In this document: in pieces, positions 32,787-40,955 of the stretch
How positions within the stretch are numbered: position 1 is the stretch's first letter
Layout of the letters: each line of letters opens with the position of its first letter
Source: a virus
Length of the DNA: 64,000 nucleotides
Strand: one strand, 5' to 3'
IMG/VR virus record: IMGVR_UViG_3300001472_000003
Span: 77,475 to 141,474 of that record
The notes under the pieces: generated by a model
Told to the model about the DNA's origin: nothing
The model's input: the letters and a program-made list of their open reading frames with translations, nothing else
The model's database searches: none
Position numbers and translations under genes: made by a program

Positions 32787-34457
32787 TTAAACTGGTTGTG
32801 AATTTGCTACTTTAAACCATCCTGATCCATCTGTAACATATAAATATCCGGTATCTAAGGCTATAGCTTGATCACCCGATTGTAAACTTGAGAATGGGAA
32901 TATAGAGGCATTGGCGTATGTTTCCGTTCTACCTGCAAATGCATCTACACTTACAGATACACCATCTATAACTAAATCATTATCTGATTCAAGTTGTGCG
33001 TTCTCAACACCTCTTGCTCTTTTTCTTGTTGATGATACGCCATCTAAATCTGAAGCTTTTTCTGGTCTCCATCTTCCTTTTCCAGCATTCCATTTGAAAC
33101 GTCTTCCTTCATGAGTGTGAACAGTTCCATCAGCTAAATTCGATGGTATAGTTCCAGTCGGGACCCAATATTCTACTGCACCTTCGTTAGAAAAGGCACC
33201 CCAGGCTGTTAGAATTAAATGTTTACCATCTGAAGATAATGCATTAGCATAGTTACCTGTCAGGCCTGGTGTCACAGCTTGTTTTTTCAAAAGAGACCAT
33301 GTTGATCCTGATCTTTCGAATGTATACCAATACTTATTTTCTCCAGCATTTCCAGATAGTATTAAAAGGGATCCATCATAATTAAATGACATTGACCTAC
33401 CTATTGTAGCACCATCATCAGATGCACCATCTGGTCCATTGACTACTGCTTGTTGATCCCACACATTTGTACTACTATTCCATTTTAATATTGCTACTCT
33501 ACCAGCATAGTCATCTGAGTCATGATGTCTGAAATATATACTTAAATAATTGCCATCTTTACTCATTCCTAAAGCCTGGCCGTCGGTTGCATATTGGCCT
33601 GATTGATCGTAGGTTTGGACAGCACTAATGTTCCATAAATTTGAACTGGTATTGTATCTCCCAGTAAAAATTTTAACTACTTTATCTGTAGTATTATTAC
33701 GCTGACCTGAATACTGGCTATCATTTAGAAGACAAAATTTTTCTCCAGCACCATCTAATACAATATTGCCCTTTATTCCAAAATTACCTCCCGTAGTAGG
33801 TGTATTTAATTGGCCAAAGTATGCCCATGTTGATCCAGTTTTATGGAAAATATAATTTAATGAACGCCCATTGGCAGAATTTTTTCCTGCTGCTATACAT
33901 CGAGTGCCATCCGCATTTAATACAATTCCATAATATCCAACAGCACCATTAGTTTGCCCACCGTTTCCAAAAACATTAGTCCAAGTTGATCCTGTTCTTT
34001 CAAATATTTCTATCCGTCCACCGTCCGGATGACCATAATTACCACCTGTTACAGCAATCGTCTCTCCAGCTTCATCAATAGCTACTGATCTATGATGTGG
34101 GTTATCATCATATGAACCAAAAGTGTCTGGACCATTACCATATTGACTGTAAACAGCATGATTAGTATTACTAGTTAATGTTGCTTGTGTTGTAAACGTA
34201 TTACCTGTTCTAGTTAGAACATATGGAAATCCACCAGAAGCGTGAGTATGAGCCACTGCACCAGGAGCTCTATTTCCTACTACTATATAATCGCCATTCG
34301 CTGAAACCGCAGAACCACCAATTCCTGATTTTTCTCCAGCCCCAGATTGAACTGTAAATTTAGCATCTCTGACAAAAGATGCATTTACATTAGCCCCTAC
34401 AGAAGATGAACTGAATGATCCTGTAATTGCTGTTGATGTTGGTAATGAAAGTGCCAT
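32787..34457 (-). CDS. FG-GAP beta-propeller tail adhesin (7 blades), module at C-terminus
   Basis: 556 residues. A short leader (LSLPTSTAITGSFSSSSVG) is followed by seven FG-GAP-like repeats to about residue 435. The C-terminus carries the module IPSNLADGTVHTHEGRRFKW..W and a final domain ending LYVTDGSGWFKVANSQ. That final 70-residue domain is almost identical to the end of the next paralog (34474-36198), so the pair is a recent duplication or is being homogenised. 16 bp separate it from each neighbour. Confidence 0.72.
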   Translation of the reverse strand: MALSLPTSTAITGSFSSSSVGANVNASFVRDAKFTVQSGAGEKSGIGGSAVSANGDYIVVGNRAPGAVAHTHASGGFPYVLTRTGNTFTTQATLTSNTNHAVYSQYGNGPDTFGSYDDNPHHRSVAIDEAGETIAVTGGNYGHPDGGRIEIFERTGSTWTNVFGNGGQTNGAVGYYGIVLNADGTRCIAAGKNSANGRSLNYIFHKTGSTWAYFGQLNTPTTGGNFGIKGNIVLDGAGEKFCLLNDSQYSGQRNNTTDKVVKIFTGRYNTSSNLWNISAVQTYDQSGQYATDGQALGMSKDGNYLSIYFRHHDSDDYAGRVAILKWNSSTNVWDQQAVVNGPDGASDDGATIGRSMSFNYDGSLLILSGNAGENKYWYTFERSGSTWSLLKKQAVTPGLTGNYANALSSDGKHLILTAWGAFSNEGAVEYWVPTGTIPSNLADGTVHTHEGRRFKWNAGKGRWRPEKASDLDGVSSTRKRARGVENAQLESDNDLVIDGVSVSVDAFAGRTETYANASIFPFSSLQSGDQAIALDTGYLYVTDGSGWFKVANSQPV

Positions 34458-34473
34458 GTTTTTTATTCCTTAT

Positions 34474-36198
34474 TTAAACTAGTTGTGAGTTTGCTACCTT
34501 GAACCATCCTGATCCATCAGTAACATATAAATATCCTGTATCTAATGCAATTGCTTGATCCCCAGATTGTAGACTAGAGAATGGGAATATAGAAGCATTA
34601 GCATATGTTTCTGTTCTGCCAGCAAAGGCATCTATACTTACTGTAACACCATCTATATTTAAATCTAAATCTGATTCAAGCTGAGCGTTCTGAACGCCTC
34701 TTGATCTTTTTCTTGATGAAGATATTCCATCTAAATCAGATGCTTTTGCTGGTCTCCATCTACCTTTAGCAGCATTATATTTGAATTTTCTACCTTGATG
34801 TGTATGTATGTCTCCATCTGCCAGAGAAGATGCAATTTCTCCTGTTGGCTTAAAATATTCTACTGATCCTTGGTTAATTTCATTACCTAATCCACCTGCC
34901 AGGCCATAACCTGTACTAGAATATCTTGCATTTGGAGCGGAGACTAATATGTGCTTGCCATCTGAAGATAATTCTATATCTCCTATTGAATTTAAACCAT
35001 TTACATGAGTATGTTTTGCTTTAAATGTCCATGTAGAACCAGTTCTTTCATAAATATACCATGCCTGTTGAGTTTGAGTTCTACCATTATGGTTTGGATT
35101 TCCTTGTGAACCATTAGTATTACCTATTGCTACCAATACTGATCCATCATAATTAAGTCTAAAATGTCTACCTATATACATACCATTATTTGTAGTAGCT
35201 CCACCTGCAGTAGCATTATCGATAACTGATTCTTCGACATAAGCGTTGCTACCATTCCATTTAAATACATGGAATCGTCCAGTGAAATCTACTGTTCCAT
35301 CTCGAAATGATACTATAACATATATACCATCGTTGCTTATTTCTATGTGATATGCTTGACTTTCAGCAGAAGAGTGTCCAGTCTGGTCAATAATTTGAAG
35401 ATGACTTTGCCATGCTGATCCATCATAGTAAAAAGTTTGTAGTCTTGCTCTCTTTCCTATATTAAAATCATTATCGTTCCGTTGTAAATCTAAACATGCA
35501 ATACGTGTGCCATCATTGTTTATAGATATACTTCCTATACCAACTGCGTATCCTCCAGGACCAATTCCAGACCCACCATTAGTTCCAGTATAAAGGTCTG
35601 ATTGCTGACTCCAAGAAGAACCTGATTTGGTCCACATAGCAAGTCTTTGATCATTACCACAACTAGCAATAATTGTATTTCCATCTCCGGATATAGCAAC
35701 ACCATGTTCACCTAGTCTTTGTCCACCATCATCTAGGAATGCATTGTGAGACCAAGATGCTCCTGAACGAGTCCATACATCTATAGCACCATCAGTTGTT
35801 CCTGCGGAACAACCTACAATAGCTGTTTCACCCGCTTCATCTATATCTACACCTTTCTTTTGGACTTCTGCAAAATCACCATACCGATCATTAGCACCCA
35901 TACGAAACATATATGATGGTATAAAGGTTGTATCTATAGTCCAGACATCTCCAGTCTTTTTATATATTATAGGTCGTCCAGTACATCCATTACCAGTATT
36001 TGCTCTATTTGCAATTATTGCATAGTCGCCATTTGCTGACATACGCATTCCATGACCTTGAAAGTCATTATTTCCAACACTTGATTGTAAATTAGAATGT
36101 CGACCGGCGCCAACTATTAAAGGTGTTAAGTTAGCAGTGTTTGTTGTTGTGACGAAAGACCCGACTACGTTTGCTGCGCTTGGTAATGAAAGTGCCAT
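34474..36198 (-). CDS. FG-GAP beta-propeller tail adhesin (7 blades), first of four
   Basis: 574 residues, same plan as the 32787 gene: leader LSLPSAANVVGSFVTT, seven blades (for example GVDIDEAGETAIVGCS and GVAISGDGNTIIASC), then the DGDIHTHQGRKFKY..W module and the domain ending LYVTDGSGWFKVANSQ. It is the promoter-proximal gene of the propeller cluster and follows a terminator and an exact TATAAATA late box. The blades have diverged from the 32787 gene far more than the C-terminal domain, consistent with selection for different receptors. Confidence 0.72.
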   Translation of the reverse strand: MALSLPSAANVVGSFVTTTNTANLTPLIVGAGRHSNLQSSVGNNDFQGHGMRMSANGDYAIIANRANTGNGCTGRPIIYKKTGDVWTIDTTFIPSYMFRMGANDRYGDFAEVQKKGVDIDEAGETAIVGCSAGTTDGAIDVWTRSGASWSHNAFLDDGGQRLGEHGVAISGDGNTIIASCGNDQRLAMWTKSGSSWSQQSDLYTGTNGGSGIGPGGYAVGIGSISINNDGTRIACLDLQRNDNDFNIGKRARLQTFYYDGSAWQSHLQIIDQTGHSSAESQAYHIEISNDGIYVIVSFRDGTVDFTGRFHVFKWNGSNAYVEESVIDNATAGGATTNNGMYIGRHFRLNYDGSVLVAIGNTNGSQGNPNHNGRTQTQQAWYIYERTGSTWTFKAKHTHVNGLNSIGDIELSSDGKHILVSAPNARYSSTGYGLAGGLGNEINQGSVEYFKPTGEIASSLADGDIHTHQGRKFKYNAAKGRWRPAKASDLDGISSSRKRSRGVQNAQLESDLDLNIDGVTVSIDAFAGRTETYANASIFPFSSLQSGDQAIALDTGYLYVTDGSGWFKVANSQLV

Positions 36199-36217
36199 GT
36201 TTATATTTCCTTAAAAT

Positions 36218-36225
36218 TATTTATA
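36218..36225 (-). promoter_or_regulatory. Late promoter TATAAATA for the propeller cluster
   Basis: Exact TATAAATA on the minus strand, about 20-27 bp before the ATG at 36198 and directly after the terminator at 36227-36261. No other such box lies in the gaps between the four propeller genes, so it probably serves all of them. Confidence 0.6.
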
Positions 36226-36226
36226 T

Positions 36227-36261
36227 TAAAATAGGTAGAGATCGCATGGACCCCTACCTAT
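36227..36261 (-). terminator. Terminator after the repeat fibre gene
   Basis: Eight-base-pair stem ATAGGTAG/CTACCTAT (36231-36238 with 36254-36261) with a 15-base loop, followed on the minus strand by four T. It lies 13 bp past the stop of the 36274 gene. Confidence 0.75.
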
Positions 36262-36273
36262 AATATTTTTTTA

Positions 36274-37917
36274 TTAAGCAGAAACGTTTGTACGCTTAAT
36301 CTTAATAGTACCACTATTATTGGCTGGTGTAGCTAATAATGATAAGGTGCCTGCTGATAATGATGCATCTAATGCCATTAATGAAGCATTAGTTATTAAT
36401 GTACCATATTCAGTTAAGTAAACATCTGTACCATCTTGTGTTACGTTAACCATTGTAAAATGCTTATCTGTTCCTGATGTACATTCAACAATATACTGAG
36501 CTGCACTATATGTTGCAATTGCAAATGAATCAACAGTTATTTGATTTGTTGATGAAACAGTTGTTGTTGCTGTTGTAGGCAATTTGTCTAATGTTACATC
36601 AAATGTTGAAGCATCATCTCTAGTAAATGTAAGAGTATTGTTACTTGATGTCCATCCTGCTCCTTGTGTTGATGTATTTGCTCTTAGAGCTACATCAAAC
36701 GTAGAAGCATCTGCTCTTGTAATAGTTAAAGTACTATTGGCTGAGGCAAAGGCTGCACTTGATGAAGATGTGTTAGCAGGTGTTGGAACAACAGCTACAA
36801 AAGCACCATCATAGTAGATGTAAAGATCAGCGTCATCACTGTCATACCATAAATCACCTTCTAGTGGTGATGATGGAGCAGTATTAGAAACTGTAGTTGC
36901 AGATGTTATAATTGACATATCAAATGTAGAACCATCTGCTCTTGTCATTGTTAATGTACTATTAGCAACTGTATATGCACCAGATGATGTAGATGTATTA
37001 GCAATAAGGGTTGTGTTTGCAACGCCTGTCATGACAACATCAAATGTACTTGCATCATCTCTTGTTATTGTTAAAGTGTTATTAGCAACAGTATATGCAC
37101 CAGAAGCAGCTGATGTATTAGCAATATTTGTTAAATCAGTACCTGTTGCAATATTAATATAGGTAGTACCATCTTCGGTTACTTGCCATTTGTCTGTTGA
37201 TTCATTCCATCTTAATGCTACGTTTGCGCTTGATCCACGCTCGATTTCAATACCAGCATTTAATGAAGGAGTTCCAGTTTGACCTGAAGCTAAAGTAATG
37301 ATAGCATCATTTACAACTAAATTGTTTGTATCAATATTTGTTGTTGTTCCCTGAACAGTTAAGTTACCGGAAATTGTAAGATCATCAATTGTTAGATCAG
37401 ACATTGCTACATCAAATGTACTTGCATCATCTCTTGTAAATACAAATGTACCGTTAGATCCTGTAAATGCAGCACTTGATACAGATGTGTTTGCTCTTAA
37501 AGCTACATCTGTATCTGTTCCATCATCTCTTGTAAATGTAAGAGTTGAGTTAGCAGCAGTAAAAGCAGCACTTGCTAAAGATGTATTAGCTCTTAAAGCT
37601 ACATCTAAAGTTGTACTATCAGCTCTTGTTAATGTTAATGTACTATTAGCAGCAGCAAAAGCAGCGGATTGTGTTTGTGATCCAATGTCTACAGCTGTTG
37701 TAGTTGAATCTGCTCTAGTAAATACAATCGTATTGTTACCGGCTGTAAAAGCAGCAGATGCTAATGATGTGTTAGAAGCAGATGCAACTAATTGATCATC
37801 AACGTATTTTTTAGTGGCTGCATCAGTATTTGCAGTCGGTGTAGCAAGATTGATAATCTTGTTAGCATTTGAGTTAACGCCATACTGGGCGAGAAATTCT
37901 TTATTAATGGTCGCCAT
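36274..37917 (-). CDS. Tail fibre protein with ~30-residue tandem repeats
   Basis: 547 residues. The N-terminal NKIINLATPTANTDAATKKYVDDQL is a common phage-fibre element that leads into a trimeric coiled coil. It is followed by at least nine copies of a repeat of the form ANTSxSSAAFTxANSTLTFTRDDASTFDVAL, in two blocks separated by a spacer with LTVQGTTTNIDTNNLVVNDAIITL. The C-terminal 95 residues (QYIVECTSGTDKHFTMVNV..IKIKRTNVSA) resemble the end of the 38090 protein. Function: fibre shaft with a distal domain, inferred from composition. Upstream are two exact TATAAATA boxes. Confidence 0.75.
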   Translation of the reverse strand: MATINKEFLAQYGVNSNANKIINLATPTANTDAATKKYVDDQLVASASNTSLASAAFTAGNNTIVFTRADSTTTAVDIGSQTQSAAFAAANSTLTLTRADSTTLDVALRANTSLASAAFTAANSTLTFTRDDGTDTDVALRANTSVSSAAFTGSNGTFVFTRDDASTFDVAMSDLTIDDLTISGNLTVQGTTTNIDTNNLVVNDAIITLASGQTGTPSLNAGIEIERGSSANVALRWNESTDKWQVTEDGTTYINIATGTDLTNIANTSAASGAYTVANNTLTITRDDASTFDVVMTGVANTTLIANTSTSSGAYTVANSTLTMTRADGSTFDMSIITSATTVSNTAPSSPLEGDLWYDSDDADLYIYYDGAFVAVVPTPANTSSSSAAFASANSTLTITRADASTFDVALRANTSTQGAGWTSSNNTLTFTRDDASTFDVTLDKLPTTATTTVSSTNQITVDSFAIATYSAAQYIVECTSGTDKHFTMVNVTQDGTDVYLTEYGTLITNASLMALDASLSAGTLSLLATPANNSGTIKIKRTNVSA

Positions 37918-37991
37918 TATTTTTCTCCAGAACTAGTTATTAGAAAATCTTCCGTTTTTACAATATAATATAAGCATTGTGCACATACATT

Positions 37992-37999
37992 TATTTATA
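37992..37999 (-). promoter_or_regulatory. Late promoter TATAAATA upstream of the repeat fibre gene
   Basis: Exact TATAAATA on the minus strand about 75 bp before the ATG at 37917, in a 172-bp gap (37918-38089). A second exact copy lies at 38078-38085. The gap shows no gene and otherwise only AT-rich sequence. Confidence 0.5.
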
Positions 38000-38077
38000 A
38001 TAATTTATGTATCAAATGGATATATTAGTATCAAATTTTTAAAAATATTTTTATGTATAATCAATTGTTATACACGG

Positions 38078-38085
38078 ATATTTAT
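38078..38085 (-). promoter_or_regulatory. Second TATAAATA box in the same gap
   Basis: Exact TATAAATA on the minus strand just past the stop of the 38090 gene, about 160 bp before the next start. It may be a second late promoter or a chance match. Confidence 0.35.
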
Positions 38086-38089
38086 AATT

Positions 38090-39061
38090 CTACATTGTTA
38101 CAGCTGTGCGATATATTTTTATATCCATCGATGTAGATATGGTTGGTGTTACTATTAAATTTATGTGTGAACCAGACATATTAGCTGAAAAAATACCTAA
38201 ATCTGAGTTGGTAGATATTTTGCCAAATTCAGATATATATACATCATTAGTATCATATACAATGTTTATTTGAGTAAATTGTTTACTAGATGGGGAATTT
38301 ATTTCTACTAAATATTGAGAAGAAGAATATAAACTTTTAGAATAAGAATCTATAACTGTTGATGACAATGACGATGTTGTTGCAGAATTACTAGTTTTTA
38401 TTACATTATTTCCAATATTAACTATATTTAATTCTACTGTGTTTGCAACAATATTATTAGCTTCAATAGTTGTGTGAGCTATATTATTTGCTTCTAGTAC
38501 ATCTTCTAATCCAGTAAATATTTTAATATAATTTGATCCATTGTTGGTGAATTTCCATGAATCATCTGTCTCATCAAAATATAATGATGTATTAGGCAGA
38601 GCACCTCTATTAATGTTAATACCTGAATCAAATGGCGAATTTGTGTTTGCATCTACTCTAGTATTTAAATTAATAAAATTAGTACCAATATTAAGTTCAG
38701 TACTGTTAATATATGTTATATTGCCTGTTACAGTTAAATCACCCTCAATAATGAGATTGTTTGCTACTGTATCATCAGCTAGTTGACCAAGGTCAGCAAA
38801 TGACAAAACTCCATTACCATTTGTAATAATAGTTTGTCCATTAGCACCGTCTAATGTTGGTAATAGATATTGACTGTTAACAGATATAGAATTGGCTGAT
38901 AATAAAGAAACATTTGCGCCGATTTCAAATACATTTGAGCCATTAGAACTAAACATGACTCCATCTGGCATATTTAATGCTAATTCACCAGTACCCAGAT
39001 TAGTAGTATTTGGCGTACGCCCACTAACGGACGTCCGTTTGATATAAATCTTTGACGACAT
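38090..39061 (-). CDS. Short tail fibre protein with virion-anchor N-terminus
   Basis: 323 residues. The N-terminus IYIKRTSVSGRTPNTTNLGTGELALNMPDGVMF is the anchor-like motif (K-R-x..P....L..GELAxNxxDxxLF) that also starts the 39524 protein. A middle section with NLIIEGDLTVTGNITYINS and NTSLYFDETDDSWKF is a beta-structured fibre pattern. The C-terminal 95 residues parallel those of the 36274 protein (SQYLVEINSPSSKQFTQIN..IKIYRTAVTM). Probably a fibre subunit exchanging tip domains with its neighbour. Confidence 0.7.
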   Translation of the reverse strand: MSSKIYIKRTSVSGRTPNTTNLGTGELALNMPDGVMFSSNGSNVFEIGANVSLLSANSISVNSQYLLPTLDGANGQTIITNGNGVLSFADLGQLADDTVANNLIIEGDLTVTGNITYINSTELNIGTNFINLNTRVDANTNSPFDSGININRGALPNTSLYFDETDDSWKFTNNGSNYIKIFTGLEDVLEANNIAHTTIEANNIVANTVELNIVNIGNNVIKTSNSATTSSLSSTVIDSYSKSLYSSSQYLVEINSPSSKQFTQINIVYDTNDVYISEFGKISTNSDLGIFSANMSGSHINLIVTPTISTSMDIKIYRTAVTM

Positions 39062-39078
39062 ATGCGTTCCTTATTCAA

Positions 39079-39120
39079 CCTCTATATAGAGGGATAACAA
39101 TAAAACCTCTATATAGAGGT
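39079..39120. repeat. Two identical palindromes CCTCTATATAGAGG
   Basis: A perfect 14-bp palindrome occurs at 39079-39092 and again at 39106-39119, with 13 bp between the copies. The second extends to a 16-bp palindrome (39105-39120). They lie in the gap before the 38090-39061 fibre gene. They could be a paired operator, or, as RNA, two short stems (CCTCT/AGAGG, loop ATAT), the upstream one followed by four T on the minus strand. Confidence 0.7.
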
Positions 39121-39157
39121 GATACTAAATACTTATATATTTAGGATATTTAAAAGT

Positions 39158-39445
39158 TTATTTTTTTGAACGTGATTTAGATAGTGAATTGTTTTTTGCT
39201 TTAGGATTTAATGCAACCTTTTTAGCTTCATATGTTTCAATTTGTTTTTCTAATGATGCAATTTTTTGTTTTTGAAGTGTATTTTGTTCCATCAAAGTAG
39301 CATTACTTTTAGAGCTCTCAGCAGTACTATTTTGTAAAACAGTAACTTGAGCTTTATATTTTATTAACTCTAATGATAAAGTTTGTACTTCGTTCGTAAG
39401 ATATTGGAGATATGTTTGATTTAATTGTTCGTCTAAAGATGACAT
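39158..39445 (-). CDS. Small coiled-coil protein
   Basis: 95 residues. A helix with heptad-like hydrophobics runs from about residue 5 to 75 (LQYLTNEVQTLSLELIKYKAQV and QKQKIASLEKQIETYEA), followed by a basic Ser/Lys-rich tail. No catalytic motif. Set among fibre genes and after a terminator, it may be a fibre assembly chaperone or a minor virion component; this is inference from position. Confidence 0.6.
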   Translation of the reverse strand: MSSLDEQLNQTYLQYLTNEVQTLSLELIKYKAQVTVLQNSTAESSKSNATLMEQNTLQKQKIASLEKQIETYEAKKVALNPKAKNNSLSKSRSKK

Positions 39446-39481
39446 GATATAATAACCTCATAATTATTAATAATAAATTGT

Positions 39482-39511
39482 AAAAAAAAGAAGGAGAAAC
39501 CCCTTCTTTTT
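39482..39511. terminator. Bidirectional rho-independent terminator
   Basis: Stem GAAGG/CCTTC extended by A/T pairs (about ten pairs), loop of about seven, with eight A on one side and six T on the other. On the minus strand it lies 13 bp past the stop of the 39524 fibre gene and is followed by eight T. Confidence 0.85.
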
Positions 39512-39523
39512 TGTTTTGTTTTT

Positions 39524-40951
39524 TTAGAATGCGCCGCCGTCGATGATAGCATCGAATTGTGCTAAATTAGACGCAGTATATGTTACTTCTCCTGCAGGAG
39601 CTGCACCTAAATTTGTTGTAGCGGCATATACGTTTTCTGATGCATCCCAGAATATACCTCTGAATTTATCAACTCCGCCGACATCATATGTGCCATAAAA
39701 ACCGACATCAACTGCATCAGTATCATTTCCGGTTTGGTCATATGCTAAAGCTAACATATTATCTGTAACAGAAACTGTTGTTGATTGTACTGTTGTAGTT
39801 GTTCCTTGGACAGTTAAGTTACCTGCAATAACTGCACTACCGCCAATTTCTAAATCACCACCTGCATGAATAGCTCCACCTACTCCTACTCCACCTGATA
39901 CTTGGATAGCTCCGGTAGAAGTATTTGAAGATGCTGTTGAATCATTAACATCAACTACACCGCCAACTGTTAATGCATTTGTGATAGATGCTGCATCGGA
40001 CATAGTTACGTTGCCAGTTAAAGTTGATGTGCCTTCTACAGTAAGACCTTGACCAACAGTAACATTTTTTCTACTTGCAATACCACCAGCTGTTATAATT
40101 GAACCAGTAGTGTTTGATGTTGATTGAGTATCATCGGTAATTTCTAACGCACCAGAGATACCTAATCCACCTGTTGTAGATAACGTTCCTGTTATATTAG
40201 TATTACCAAATTCTGCTGTTGTTGCATTTACTTCGCCAGTAATTGTTGTATTGCCAGCTGCTAATGTGTTATTAATAACTATTGCTTGAGATGTTGTTGC
40301 ACCTCTTGTAGTAACAGTTTCTAATGTTGATTGGTTTACTGCTGTAATCTGTGTGCTGTTACCAGACATACCAATATCAGTTCCACCTACAAAGTTAACT
40401 GTTTCTGTGGAACTATCACCACCACCTGCGGGTGTAAGTGATACTTGACCAATAGATGAGTTACCTGTTGTTGATAATTCGTATGTGCTTGTATCAACGG
40501 TTATTTGTGTACTATTACCACTAACAACTGCTGCTCCAGTTCCAACGATTTTAGAAATGTCAGTTCCTACACCAGCATCTCCACCACCTGTTCCAGTTAA
40601 TGTAATATTACCTTGAATTGTATTACCACCCGTTCCAACTGCATATGTTGTCCCGGTTACAGTTACTTCTGAGGAGTTGCCTGAAACAAGAGAAGCACCA
40701 CTACCAGCTATTGTAATACTATCATTTGATAGTGTTAAATTATCTACAGTTAAAGTTACTGTAGCAGCTGATGAGTTACCGCTTTGTTCTAGATTGTATT
40801 GATCTCCACTTACTGAAAAAACTGATGTTCCGTTAGACGAGAAAAGTTTCTTGTCTACGACGTTGATGGCTAATTCACCTTCAGCTAATGCGCTGTTAGC
40901 TGGCACACCACCTGGGGTGGTACTCCTTTTTAATTTAATAATTGACGCCAT
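39524..40951 (-). CDS. Tail fibre protein with anchor motif and Gly/Ser/Thr-rich repeats
   Basis: 475 residues. N-terminal KLKRSTTPGGVPANSALAEGELAINVVDKKLF anchor motif, then three degenerate 40-residue repeats around SGNSSxxTV and GTGGGD, then a region with TTGGLGISGALEITDDTQ and SVTDNMLALAYDQTGNDTDAVDVGFYG. The last is typical of phage structural proteins with a trimeric beta-helix tip. It ends before a strong terminator, so the transcript from the 45833 promoter region likely stops here. Confidence 0.7.
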   Translation of the reverse strand: MASIIKLKRSTTPGGVPANSALAEGELAINVVDKKLFSSNGTSVFSVSGDQYNLEQSGNSSAATVTLTVDNLTLSNDSITIAGSGASLVSGNSSEVTVTGTTYAVGTGGNTIQGNITLTGTGGGDAGVGTDISKIVGTGAAVVSGNSTQITVDTSTYELSTTGNSSIGQVSLTPAGGGDSSTETVNFVGGTDIGMSGNSTQITAVNQSTLETVTTRGATTSQAIVINNTLAAGNTTITGEVNATTAEFGNTNITGTLSTTGGLGISGALEITDDTQSTSNTTGSIITAGGIASRKNVTVGQGLTVEGTSTLTGNVTMSDAASITNALTVGGVVDVNDSTASSNTSTGAIQVSGGVGVGGAIHAGGDLEIGGSAVIAGNLTVQGTTTTVQSTTVSVTDNMLALAYDQTGNDTDAVDVGFYGTYDVGGVDKFRGIFWDASENVYAATTNLGAAPAGEVTYTASNLAQFDAIIDGGAF

Positions 40952-40955
40952 TTAT

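Noticed and set aside
36590-37790. Interspersed DNA repeats in the fibre gene considered as a mobile or CRISPR-like element
   Set aside because: The repeats are coding, degenerate and in frame, explained by tandem protein repeats.
37918-38089. Possible small RNA or short gene in the 172-bp gap between two fibre genes
   Set aside because: Only AT-rich sequence with two TATAAATA boxes was found; no stable hairpin with a T run and no plausible open frame with a ribosome site.
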